From NCBI GenBank assembly GCA_002391385.1, contig DGEY01000073.1, positions 40,403 through 55,696 of the forward strand: DNA of 15,294 nucleotides. Reading direction: 5' to 3'. Below the pieces are notes generated by a model, which saw only the letters and a program-made list of their open reading frames with translations, did not search any database and was not told the DNA's origin. The stretch comes from Firmicutes bacterium UBA3914. GTDB lineage: Bacteria; Bacillota; Limnochordia; Darwinibacteriales; Darwinibacteriaceae. The position numbers and the translations under genes are program-made. Each line of letters opens with the position of its first letter. The first letter of the stretch is position 1. Of the stretch, positions 1-6,900 are shown piece by piece.

Positions 1-126
1 AACCACGATCTGGAGGACCTGGAGAAAAGGGTGGGCATGCGGGTTGCCTCCCGGGTAATCGGCAGCAATCTGCACCTCTTTCTGCGGGGGCCCGACTACC
101 GGCTGTTAGGCCTGGGCTATTACTAA
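1..126 (+). CDS. 3' end of an unrecognised protein gene (partial)
   Basis: Frame 1 is open from the window edge to a TAA at 124-126 and gives 41 C-terminal residues, starting NHDLEDLEKRVG and ending LLGLGYY. The piece is basic and mixed in character, with no transmembrane segment and no motif I can assign to a family. It looks like real coding sequence because it runs in from the edge and stops exactly at the end of the convergent permease gene: the two stop codons share four bases (123-126). No function is proposed. Confidence 0.6.
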   Translation, partial: NHDLEDLEKRVGMRVASRVIGSNLHLFLRGPDYRLLGLGYY

Positions 127-776
127 CGGACCGCGACTCTCTTTTCCGCCAGGTTCACCAGGCGGGAAACGGCAAAGGTCATGACAAAGTAGATCACCGC
201 CACCGCCAGCCACACTTCGAAGGGGCGGAAGGTGCGGCCGATGATGATCTGGCCCTTGCGCACCAGCTCCTCCAGGGCGATCACCGAAACCAGGGAGGAG
301 TCTTTTAAAAGGGCGATGAACTCGTTGCCCAGGGGCGGGAGGATCCTGCGGAAAGCCTGGGGCAGGATGATCAGGCCCATGGTCTGGCTGCCCGAGAGCC
401 CTAGAGAGGCGGCGGCTTCCCACTGCCCCTTGTCAATGGACTGGATGCCCGCCCGCACGATCTCCCCCACATAGGCGCCGCTGTTGATGCTCAGGGCCAG
501 CACCGCGGCTGTATAGGCGGGGATGGGGCGGGAGATCAGGCTGGGCAGCCCGTAGAAGATCAAAAAGGTCTGCACCAAAAGGGGAGTGCCCCTGATGATG
601 TCGATGTAGGAGGCGGCGGCCAGGCGCAACGGGCCCTTAGACAGCCTGATCATGCCGGCGATGGTACCCAGGATAATGCCGAAAAAGACGGCGATGGAAG
701 TGAGCTGCACAGTAAGTTTGGCTCCCTGCAGCAGCGTGGGCAGGGAGCTGAAGACTAGATCCCAGCGAAAGCCCAA
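123..776 (-). CDS. Amino-acid ABC transporter permease (His/Glu/Gln/Arg type)
   Basis: Inner-membrane permease of a polar amino-acid importer, 217 residues from the TTG start chosen here, the usual size for the HisMQ/GlnP family. Several hydrophobic segments are visible, among them about 22-42, 67-80, 87-98 and 190-205. The cytoplasmic EAA loop that contacts the ATPase is clear at about 120-150 (EAAASLGLS, then LPQAFRRILPPLGN). The TTG at 776-774 is preceded by AAGGAG (791-786) at 9 nt. A longer GTG start near 833 is possible, but it would encode the perfect hairpin at 798-826 and a non-family leader, so I reject it. The gene follows the binding protein gene in one transcript and ends against a convergent gene, leaving no room for the usual ATPase gene. 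Substrate specificity cannot be read from the sequence. Confidence 0.93.
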   Translation of the reverse strand: MGFRWDLVFSSLPTLLQGAKLTVQLTSIAVFFGIILGTIAGMIRLSKGPLRLAAASYIDIIRGTPLLVQTFLIFYGLPSLISRPIPAYTAAVLALSINSGAYVGEIVRAGIQSIDKGQWEAAASLGLSGSQTMGLIILPQAFRRILPPLGNEFIALLKDSSLVSVIALEELVRKGQIIIGRTFRPFEVWLAVAVIYFVMTFAVSRLVNLAEKRVAVR

Positions 777-797
777 GATTCGATTCTCCTTCCCGCA

Positions 798-826
798 AAC
801 AGGTGCGCGAAGCCCGCGCACCTGTT
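798..826 (-). other. Perfect intercistronic stem-loop between binding protein and permease genes
   Basis: In the transcript (minus strand) AACAGGTGCGCG pairs perfectly with CGCGCACCTGTT, a 12-bp G+C-rich stem around the 5-nt loop GGCTT. It starts about 10 nt after the binding protein stop (TAA, 839-837) and ends just before the permease ribosome binding site (791-786). There is no T tract after it, so it is not a standard intrinsic terminator. Stem-loops at this place in importer operons are known to protect the upstream message, giving more binding protein than permease; that role is inferred here. Confidence 0.8.
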
Positions 827-836
827 CCTGCACCTA

Positions 837-1589
837 TTAGTTTGCTCCAAACCACTTCTGGAAGATCTGGTCGTAAGTTCCGCTGGCCTTAAGCTCAGCT
901 AAGGCGGCGTTGATCTGCTCCAGGAGAGCTTTGTTGTTCTTGTTGACCGCGATCCCGTAGAATTCATTGTCGGCCACCGGTCCCGCATGTTCCAGGGGGG
1001 CCTGGGGGTTGGCCGCCAGATACGCTTCGGCAACTGGCAGGTCGATGAGCACAATGTCCGCTACCCCGATGAGCACAGCCTGCATGGCATCGGCCACCGT
1101 ATCAAAACGGGCTACTCCCTTGAGTTCCCCGGCATCCGCTAGATCCGAGGCCGTGAAATCTCCGGTGGTGTTAATCTGCACAGCGGCGGTCTTGCCCGCC
1201 AGCCCCTCCAGGCCGGAGATCTCTGTTCCGGTGTTGGCCACAACAGTAAGTACAGATTCGAAGTAGGGTTCCGAGAAGTCCACCGCGCCCTGGCGCTCGG
1301 GGGTGATGGTGATCCCGGCGATGAGGCAGTCGTAGTTGCCGTTGAGCAGGGCCGGAATCAGGCCGTCCCAGCTGATGTTGTCGATCTGCACCTCCAGGCC
1401 CAGCACCTCGCCGATGGCCCGGATCAGGTCCATGTCAAACCCCATCAGCTCTCCGCTTTCCGCATCCACATACTCAAAGGGCATAAAACCGGCTTCCGTA
1501 GCCACCTTGAGCACCCCCTGCCCCAAGGCAGAGAATCCAGCGCCAAGTACGAACAGGACGGTGAGTAATAATACAGAGAGTTTTTTCAC
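837..1589 (-). CDS. Amino-acid ABC transporter substrate-binding protein (SBP_bac_3 family)
   Basis: Extracytoplasmic receptor for the permease encoded next, 250 residues from the GTG start. Residues 1-23 form a signal peptide (MKKL, a hydrophobic core, then AxG before Q24). The mature protein starts with the family pattern KVATEAGFMPFEY (28-40), followed by GFDMDLIRAIGEVLG, the core ALLNGNYDCLIAGITIT, and R99 in TPERQ, the residue that in this family holds the ligand carboxylate. There is no Cys at the cleavage site, so it is probably a free secreted or periplasmic protein, unlike most Gram-positive homologues, which are lipoproteins. The GTG at 1589 has AAAGGA 8 nt upstream and gives the typical MKKL start; an ATG at 1598 (253 residues) is an alternative. 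A strong promoter lies upstream. The ligand is probably a polar amino acid. Confidence 0.92.
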   Translation of the reverse strand: MKKLSVLLLTVLFVLGAGFSALGQGVLKVATEAGFMPFEYVDAESGELMGFDMDLIRAIGEVLGLEVQIDNISWDGLIPALLNGNYDCLIAGITITPERQGAVDFSEPYFESVLTVVANTGTEISGLEGLAGKTAAVQINTTGDFTASDLADAGELKGVARFDTVADAMQAVLIGVADIVLIDLPVAEAYLAANPQAPLEHAGPVADNEFYGIAVNKNNKALLEQINAALAELKASGTYDQIFQKWFGAN

Positions 1590-1624
1590 GGCGAACATCC
1601 TTTCTTCCGTAACAAATTAGCTTC

Positions 1625-1652
1625 ATTATACCACGGATGTGAAAATATGCAA
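1625..1652 (-). promoter_or_regulatory. Sigma-A type promoter of the ABC importer operon
   Basis: On the minus strand a perfect -10 TATAAT (1630-1625) is preceded by TGG, making an extended -10. A -35 TTGCAT (1652-1647) lies 16 bp upstream. Transcription would start near 1618 and give a leader of about 20-30 nt, depending on the start codon used. This is the best promoter match I found in the window. Confidence 0.8.
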
Positions 1653-1737
1653 GAAGCATTCATATTTATTCCTTGTTAATTGTGCAGGAACGCCCCTGGC
1701 AAACACGAATTAGTTAGCAGGAGGAGGTAGTGCCCCT

Positions 1738-2913
1738 ATGAAACATCTCATCATCACCAACGGCACAGTGGTGACAGATAAACTCATTGAAAACGGTACT
1801 GTTGTGACCATCGGCGACCGCATTATGCTGGTGGCCGGGGAGGAAGAGGGCCGCCGCATTTTGGAAGCCGCTTCGCCCCATGTTTTCCGGATCATCGATG
1901 CCCAGGGCGGCTACATTGCCCCGGGCTTGATTGATGTGCATATGCACGGCGCTGGCGGCAGCGAGCTGATGGATGGAACTGAAGAGGCGCTGGAAACCAT
2001 GGCCCGTTTTCTGGCCCGCAGCGGTACGGTGGCCTTTCTGCCCAGCACGGTCACCGCGGCTGAGGACAAAACCCGCGCCGTGTGTGAGCTGGTGGCTGGC
2101 TTCGAGGACCTTGAGGATGGGGCGGAAGTTTTAGGCATCCATCTAGAAGGCCCGTACATAAACGAAAAGTATAAGGGAGCCCAGTATGGGCCCGCGATCC
2201 GCCCGGCCAGCCTGGATGAGCTGGAGGAGCTTCATCGGATTTTAGGGGAAAAGCTGCGGCTCGTGACCCTGGCTCCGGAAGTGCCCGGCAGCCTGGAGGC
2301 CATCGCCTGGTTGCGGGAAAGGGGCGTTACGGTGAGCATCGGGCACACCAACGCCACCTATGAGGAGGCCTTGGCAGGGTTCAAACAGGGCATCACCCAC
2401 GTCACCCACACCTACAACGGCATGCGGGGGCTCCATCACCGGGATCCGGGCGTGGTGGGAGCGGTGCTGGCCACACCGGGTCTCTACGCGGAACTCATCG
2501 CCGATCTGGTTCATGTGCATCCCGGGGCGATCCGGGTCATGCTGCGCAGCATAGGCGTTGAGCATATCGTGCTGGTCACAGATTCGGTGCAGGCCACGGG
2601 ACTGCCCGATGGAGAGTACGTTTTGGGTGACCACAAGATCTTTGTGCGGGACGGCTCGGCCCGGCTGGCCGATGGCAATCTGGCCGGCAGCACCCTCACC
2701 CTGAAGCAGGCTGTGCAGAACATGGTGGAGCAGCTGGGGGTGGATTTGGTGGATGCGTTCCGCATGGCCAGCCTCAACCCCGCACAGACCCTCGGGCTGA
2801 AACACCGGGGCTGGATCAAGGAAGGCAACAAGGCGGACTTTGTGCTGTTGAGCCGCGATTTTCAGGTCCAGATGACCATCATCAGCGGCCGCACCGCCTA
2901 CAGTGCACAATGA
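1738..2913 (+). CDS. nagA: N-acetylglucosamine-6-phosphate deacetylase
   Basis: Cytoplasmic amidohydrolase that removes acetate from N-acetylglucosamine 6-phosphate to give glucosamine 6-phosphate, the first committed step of amino-sugar breakdown and cell-wall recycling. The 391 residues match the family length. The metal and catalytic residues are in place: H68 and H70 in DVHMHG, E137 in HLEGPY, H203 in IGHTNA, H224 in THTYNGM, and the catalytic Asp D282 in VTDSVQATG. The ending NKADFVLL (364-371) is typical of this fold. ATG 1738 follows AGGAGG at about 10 nt. It is the first gene of the plus-strand run and is followed after 13 nt by nagB, the next enzyme. I found no convincing plus-strand promoter, DasR/NagR-like site or cre site between the divergent genes. 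Confidence 0.97.
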   Translation: MKHLIITNGTVVTDKLIENGTVVTIGDRIMLVAGEEEGRRILEAASPHVFRIIDAQGGYIAPGLIDVHMHGAGGSELMDGTEEALETMARFLARSGTVAFLPSTVTAAEDKTRAVCELVAGFEDLEDGAEVLGIHLEGPYINEKYKGAQYGPAIRPASLDELEELHRILGEKLRLVTLAPEVPGSLEAIAWLRERGVTVSIGHTNATYEEALAGFKQGITHVTHTYNGMRGLHHRDPGVVGAVLATPGLYAELIADLVHVHPGAIRVMLRSIGVEHIVLVTDSVQATGLPDGEYVLGDHKIFVRDGSARLADGNLAGSTLTLKQAVQNMVEQLGVDLVDAFRMASLNPAQTLGLKHRGWIKEGNKADFVLLSRDFQVQMTIISGRTAYSAQ

Positions 2914-2926
2914 CGGAGGAAGGGAG

Positions 2927-3655
2927 ATGGCGATGAATATTGTGGTAGTGGCCAACTTCGACAGTATGAGCGCGGAAGCGGCCAAAATCGTGTATGGGCA
3001 GATCATGCGCAAGCCCAACAGTGTCCTGGGGCTGGCCACCGGCAGCACTCCCCTGGGGGTTTACAAGCTGCTGGTGGAGTACCACAACCGGGGGATGGAT
3101 TTCAGCCGGGTGACCACCTTCAACCTCGACGAGTATGTGGGCTTGGGCCCGGATCATCCCCAGAGCTACCGCAGGTATATGCATGAACACCTCTTTTCCA
3201 AAGTAAACATAAACCCGGAGAGGACCTTTATCCCCAACGGGCTAGCGGAGGATCTGGAGGCGGAGTGCCGCCGCTATGATGAGCTGATCAGGCAGGCTGG
3301 CGGGATTGATCTGCAGATTTTGGGTATCGGCACCAACGGCCACATCGGCTTTAACGAACCGGGCACCGAGTTTGGCAGCACCACCCACGTGGTGGATTTG
3401 GCGGAGAGTACCATCAGGGATAACGCCCGCTTCTTCGAATCTATAGATCAGGTACCTACACGGGCGATTTCCATGGGCATTAAGTCCATTATGCAGGCCA
3501 AGGAGATCATCCTTATGGCCAGCGGCGGCAGCAAGGCCGATGCCATCTATGCAGCTGTGCACGGGCCGGTTACCACTGCTGTTCCCGCCTCAGTGCTCCA
3601 GCTGCATCCCTCGGTAACGCTCGTGGTTGATCAGGCCGCCGCCAGTAAACTGTAA
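2927..3655 (+). CDS. nagB: Glucosamine-6-phosphate deaminase
   Basis: Converts glucosamine 6-phosphate to fructose 6-phosphate plus ammonia and so delivers NagA's product to glycolysis. The protein has 242 residues, the short form seen in Bacillus and lacking the C-terminal part of the E. coli allosteric enzyme. Visible motifs are the phosphate loop TGSTPLGVYK (38-47), catalytic D68 in NLDEY, and IGTNGHIGFNEP (134-145) with H139 and E144. The position matching E. coli Asp141 is Asn137, as in Bacillus-type enzymes. ATG 2927 is chosen because GGAGG (2915-2919) lies 7 nt upstream; ATG 2933 is also possible. A GTG at 2903 would overlap nagA and swallow the ribosome binding site. YvcK, a UDP-GlcNAc-binding family, follows after 32 nt. 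Confidence 0.97.
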   Translation: MAMNIVVVANFDSMSAEAAKIVYGQIMRKPNSVLGLATGSTPLGVYKLLVEYHNRGMDFSRVTTFNLDEYVGLGPDHPQSYRRYMHEHLFSKVNINPERTFIPNGLAEDLEAECRRYDELIRQAGGIDLQILGIGTNGHIGFNEPGTEFGSTTHVVDLAESTIRDNARFFESIDQVPTRAISMGIKSIMQAKEIILMASGGSKADAIYAAVHGPVTTAVPASVLQLHPSVTLVVDQAAASKL

Positions 3656-3687
3656 GGCGGAAAGGCTTCCCGGGAGGAGTGGCCAGA

Positions 3688-4992
3688 GTGAGTAAACTGA
3701 AGTGGTTGTACCCGGGCATGCGCGTCAAGCGCTGGGTTGTCCTGCTTTTGCTCGGGGTGCTCGCCATCGACACGGGAACGGTGGTGATGCTGAACAGCCC
3801 CGTCTTTTCCCTTTGGGAAAGGAAGATCCTGGCCTGGGCAGCCGAGTGGCCGGTTAATCCCGTGGTTTCCGGTGTTGTTCTGATCCTCTTGGGTCTGGTG
3901 GGCGTGGCCCTGGGGGTGCGCAATGTGGTCAGTTCCGTGGTGGAGGCGGTGCGCCCCTCCGCGGCCCCCGATCTGGTGGAACATGTGTATAAAACCCGCA
4001 ACCTGCAGAAGGGTCTGCACATCGTGGCCATCGGGGGAGGCACGGGTCTTTCCACGATGCTGCGGGGTCTGAAGGAGTACACCTCCAACATCACGGCAGT
4101 GGTAACCGTGGCCGATGACGGCGGCAGCTCCGGCCGCATCCGGGATGATCTGGGTATTCTCCCGCCGGGAGATATCCGCAACACCCTGGTGGCCCTGGCG
4201 GACACGGAGCCCCTCATGGAGACGCTGTTCCAGTACCGGTTTTCCTGGGGGGAGGGCCTGGCGGGGCACAGCTTCGGCAACCTCTTCATCGCAGCCATGA
4301 CCGATATTACCGGAGATTTTGAGGAAGGCATCCGGGCCTTCAGCAAGGTTCTGGCGGTTAGGGGCAAGGTGCTTCCCTCCACATTGGAGTCGGTGCGCCT
4401 AGGTGCCATCTACACCGACGGCTCCACAGTGCTGGGTGAAAGCTGCATTCCGGAGCAGGGCAAAAAAATCAAGCGGGTTTTCCTGGAGCCCAAGACGGCC
4501 CAGGCGCTGCCCGAGGCCCTGGAGGCCATCCGCCACGCCGATGTGGTGGTGCTGGGGCCGGGGAGTTTGTATACCAGCATCATTCCCAACCTGTTGGTGG
4601 AGGGCCTAGCCCAGGCCATCGCCGAAACCCAGGCGCTGCGCATCTACGTCTGCAATGTGATGACGCAGCCCGGGGAAACGGACGGTTACAGCGCGAGCGA
4701 CCATGTCAAGGCGCTCCTGGCCCACCTGGGGCCCCCCTCGGTGCTGGATTATGTGCTGGTGAACAAGGCGGCGGTTTCCTCCGGGCAGGCTAAGAAATAC
4801 GCGGCGCAGGGGGCCTACCCCGTGCGGGCAGATACGGCTGCCATCGAGAGGCTGGGCATTAAGGTGCACACCGCCGATGTACTGGATCAGCAGGATCTGG
4901 TGCGCCATTCCAGCCTGAGGCTGGCGGAAGAGATCATCCGCCTGGCGGAGGGACGGGACAAAGCCAAAACACCGGCGGGCCGCGCAGTGTAG
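3688..4992 (+). CDS. yvcK: YvcK/CofD-like UDP-GlcNAc-binding regulator with N-terminal membrane anchor
   Basis: Homologue of B. subtilis YvcK (gluconeogenesis factor), a CofD-like Rossmann protein known to bind UDP-GlcNAc and to be needed for growth and normal shape on gluconeogenic carbon. The core starts at residue 111 with HIVAIGGGTGLSTMLRGL and continues with VADDGGSSGRIR (141-152), GDIRNTLVAL, GHSFGNLF, VVLGPGSLYTSIIPN (287-301) and NVMTQPGETDGYS (323-335), all hallmarks of the family. Ahead of it about 110 extra residues hold two hydrophobic segments (about 16-36 and 58-78), so the protein is probably membrane-anchored; the Bacillus protein lacks this part. GTG 3688 has GGGAGG 10 nt upstream; GTG 3679 lies too close to that site. 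The usual upstream partner rapZ is absent and nagB stands in its place. Confidence 0.95.
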   Translation: MSKLKWLYPGMRVKRWVVLLLLGVLAIDTGTVVMLNSPVFSLWERKILAWAAEWPVNPVVSGVVLILLGLVGVALGVRNVVSSVVEAVRPSAAPDLVEHVYKTRNLQKGLHIVAIGGGTGLSTMLRGLKEYTSNITAVVTVADDGGSSGRIRDDLGILPPGDIRNTLVALADTEPLMETLFQYRFSWGEGLAGHSFGNLFIAAMTDITGDFEEGIRAFSKVLAVRGKVLPSTLESVRLGAIYTDGSTVLGESCIPEQGKKIKRVFLEPKTAQALPEALEAIRHADVVVLGPGSLYTSIIPNLLVEGLAQAIAETQALRIYVCNVMTQPGETDGYSASDHVKALLAHLGPPSVLDYVLVNKAAVSSGQAKKYAAQGAYPVRADTAAIERLGIKVHTADVLDQQDLVRHSSLRLAEEIIRLAEGRDKAKTPAGRAV

Positions 4993-5046
4993 GCCCCTGG
5001 TTTATTTTCCCCCCAGGCCGAATACATTGGCTAGGGGGGGATGGGG

Positions 5047-5874
5047 ATGCGCCGCCTTGCGAGCCTGCTCGTGCTAATTACCGCGCTGGGGGTGGGCCTG
5101 CCTTCTGTGTACCGCACCGTGCACCGCAGGTTTTTTGGGGTCAATCATGGGGTATACTTAGAGGACCAGGCCATGGAATACTACTACCCCAACGAGGTGC
5201 GGGTGATCGTGGAGCGGATGGCCCGGGCCCGCCAGCGCCCGCCGGTTCCCGCCGGTCTGGATAAGATCACCGGGGAGATCATCCCCCACGAAGAGGGCCT
5301 CTACTTCGACGTGGACAGCATAGTGCAGGAAGTGGTCACCGCTCCTGCCCACACCAGACTGGAGCTTAAGGGTATCCCCGTGGTGCCGCTGTTCCGCACC
5401 GAGCACCTTATGGAGCTCACCCACATCCTAGGCGACTTTTCCACCCCCCTCATGGGCAGCCCTGACCGGGTGCACAATATCCGCCTCTCCCTCCAGGCCA
5501 TCAACAACACCATTGTCATGCCCGGGGAGATCTTTTCCTTTAATGAAGTGGTGGGTGAGCGCACGCCGGAGCGGGGCTACCGCAACGCCCCCATCATCCT
5601 GGGGGAAGCGGTGGTTCCCGGGGTGGGGGGCGGCGTGTGCCAGACTTCCACCACGCTGTACAACGCAGTGCGCCTGGCCGGGCTGGAGATTGTGGAGCGC
5701 CGCATCCACTCCATCGCCCCCAGCTATATCAAACACGGCATGGATGCCGCGGTGGCCTGGCCGTACACCGATTTTAAGTTCCGCAACGACTCTGCCTCGC
5801 CTGTGATTGTCAAAGCGGAGGTGCAAAAATGGCGGGTGCGGGTCTGGATCCTGGGAAAAGAAGGGGGTAAGTGA
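5047..5874 (+). CDS. VanW family protein with a signal anchor
   Basis: Predicted envelope protein of 275 residues with a hydrophobic N-terminus (about 4-20). Residues about 70-120 (ITGEIIPHEEG, then FDVDSIVQEV and PVVPLFRTEHL) resemble one peptidoglycan-binding-4 domain. The VanW domain covers about 128-262, with NIRLSLQAINNTIVMPGE, SFNEVVGERTPERGY, and the hallmark GGGVCQTSTTLYNA (194-207) containing Cys198. VanW is named from vancomycin-resistance clusters but is widespread in Firmicutes, and its biochemical role is not established. ATG 5047 lies 8 nt after AGGGGG (5033-5038); ATG 5041 would be only 2 nt from it. The gene sits between yvcK and whiA and stops 1 nt before whiA, so it is probably co-transcribed and translationally coupled. 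No resistance genes accompany it. Confidence 0.92.
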   Translation: MRRLASLLVLITALGVGLPSVYRTVHRRFFGVNHGVYLEDQAMEYYYPNEVRVIVERMARARQRPPVPAGLDKITGEIIPHEEGLYFDVDSIVQEVVTAPAHTRLELKGIPVVPLFRTEHLMELTHILGDFSTPLMGSPDRVHNIRLSLQAINNTIVMPGEIFSFNEVVGERTPERGYRNAPIILGEAVVPGVGGGVCQTSTTLYNAVRLAGLEIVERRIHSIAPSYIKHGMDAAVAWPYTDFKFRNDSASPVIVKAEVQKWRVRVWILGKEGGK

Positions 5875-5875
5875 A

Positions 5876-6802
5876 ATGGCCTTTTCCGATGATGTGCGCC
5901 AAGAACTGGCCAGGGTCATTCCCAGTGCTCGCTGCTGCCGGGTGTCAGAGCTGAGCGCTTTTTATGATTTGAGCGGCTTTCTGCTGGGCCGGCACAATCA
6001 GTTTCTGGACTTCAACACTTCCTCTCCTTTTGTGGCCAGGAAGATCTTGATCATGCTCAAGGGGCTCTATTCCGAACTGCCCACCCAGGTTCTGGTGGTC
6101 AGGTCCAAGTCCCGCCGCTCCCAGATCTGCACGGTGCGGGTTTTAGGGCGCGCCCACGCGGGACAAGTCTACCAGGATCTCAAGGAGCAGAGTGTGGTGG
6201 GTGAGGCGGGGATTCCCCGCAAGAAGTGCTGCCGCCGGGCTTACCTTCGGGGCGCCTTTCTGGTGAGCGGCTCCATCACCAATCCGGAGCGCACCTACCA
6301 TCTGGAGTTTTCCAGCGAGCAGAGCCGGGTGGCGGATAAAATCCTGGCTGCCCTGTGGTCCCTGGACCTGGAGGCAGGCCTCACCCAGAGAAAGGGTTCC
6401 CTGGTTGTGTACATGAAAGATGGGGGGCAGATCGCCAGTTTGCTCGGGCTCATGGGGGCCCACAGCGCCCTGCTGCACTTTGAGAACGTACGGGTGATGA
6501 AAGAAATGCGCAACCAGGTGAACCGCCTGGTCAACTGCGAAACGGCCAATGTGGACAAAACAGTGAAGGCCGCCGTGGCTCAGCTGGAGGATATCGAGCT
6601 GATTGATTCCGTGATCGGCCTTGAGGAACTCCCACCCAAGCTGCGGGAAGTGGCCCGGCTGCGCCGGGAACACCCCTACGCTTCCTTACAGGAGTTGGGG
6701 GAGCTCATGAGGCCAAAATTGAGCAAGAGCGGTGTAAACTACCGCCTGCGGCAGATCCGGGAAAAAGCGCGACAACTTGACAAATTGGTTCCCAAACATT
6801 AA
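5876..6802 (+). CDS. whiA: DNA-binding protein WhiA (sporulation/division regulator)
   Basis: Orthologue of WhiA (YvcL in B. subtilis), a DNA-binding protein linked to sporulation-stage division in Streptomyces and to division and chromosome segregation in Bacillus. The 308 residues match the family. It begins with FSDDVRQELARV, followed by the WhiA N-terminal domain, the homing-endonuclease-like LAGLIDADG domain (RRAYLRGAFLVSGSITNPE, 120-138), the conserved MRNQVNRLVNCETANVDKT (211-229), and a C-terminal helix-turn-helix with ASLQELGELM and SKSGVNYRLRQI (283-294). The catalytic acids of real homing endonucleases are not expected in this family. ATG 5876 is one base after the vanW stop and follows AAGGGGG; a start inside vanW at 5807 is rejected. 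yvcK-whiA is a conserved pair, but here vanW separates them. Confidence 0.97.
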   Translation: MAFSDDVRQELARVIPSARCCRVSELSAFYDLSGFLLGRHNQFLDFNTSSPFVARKILIMLKGLYSELPTQVLVVRSKSRRSQICTVRVLGRAHAGQVYQDLKEQSVVGEAGIPRKKCCRRAYLRGAFLVSGSITNPERTYHLEFSSEQSRVADKILAALWSLDLEAGLTQRKGSLVVYMKDGGQIASLLGLMGAHSALLHFENVRVMKEMRNQVNRLVNCETANVDKTVKAAVAQLEDIELIDSVIGLEELPPKLREVARLRREHPYASLQELGELMRPKLSKSGVNYRLRQIREKARQLDKLVPKH

Positions 6803-6900
6803 CAACCCCATGGAGGGAATTATTTGCGTGAGCAGAATAATAATAACCAGAGCGGGACAAAATCAACCCCTGTGGGTCACTAAGCGTCCCGCAGGAGGGG
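6777..6900 (+). promoter_or_regulatory. Putative cggR promoter/operator region
   Basis: The whiA-cggR gap holds GCGGGAC (6852-6858) and its exact inverse GTCCCGC (6886-6892), 27 nt apart. Nested almost concentrically inside is ACCC-CTGT-GGGT (6866-6877). CGGGAC is the half-site of the known B. subtilis CggR operator, where it is repeated directly, so an autoregulatory operator is likely but arranged differently. Promoter elements are weak: AATAAT at 6839-6844 is a possible -10 just upstream of the operator, without a good -35. TTGACA at 6777-6782, inside the end of whiA, is a perfect -35 with only a poor -10 (TAACAA, 6800-6805). There is no terminator, so read-through from whiA is possible. 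AGGAGG (6893-6898) is the cggR ribosome binding site. Confidence 0.5.

Noticed and set aside
777..833. Longer permease start at GTG 833
   Set aside because: The added residues are encoded by the perfect hairpin and the ribosome binding site region; TTG 776 has AAGGAG at 9 nt and gives the family's normal N-terminus.
1653..1737. Plus-strand promoter, cre site or GntR-type (DasR/NagR) operator for nagA
   Set aside because: No hexamer pair with acceptable spacing and no palindrome matching those consensus patterns could be found by eye.
5047..5874. Glycopeptide resistance cluster
   Set aside because: Only a VanW-domain protein is present; there are no vanHAX, vanRS or vanY genes, and VanW-domain proteins are common in Firmicutes.
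6852..6892. Intrinsic terminator before cggR
   Set aside because: The arms are 27 nt apart and no T tract follows; the inverted CGGGAC motif fits an operator better.
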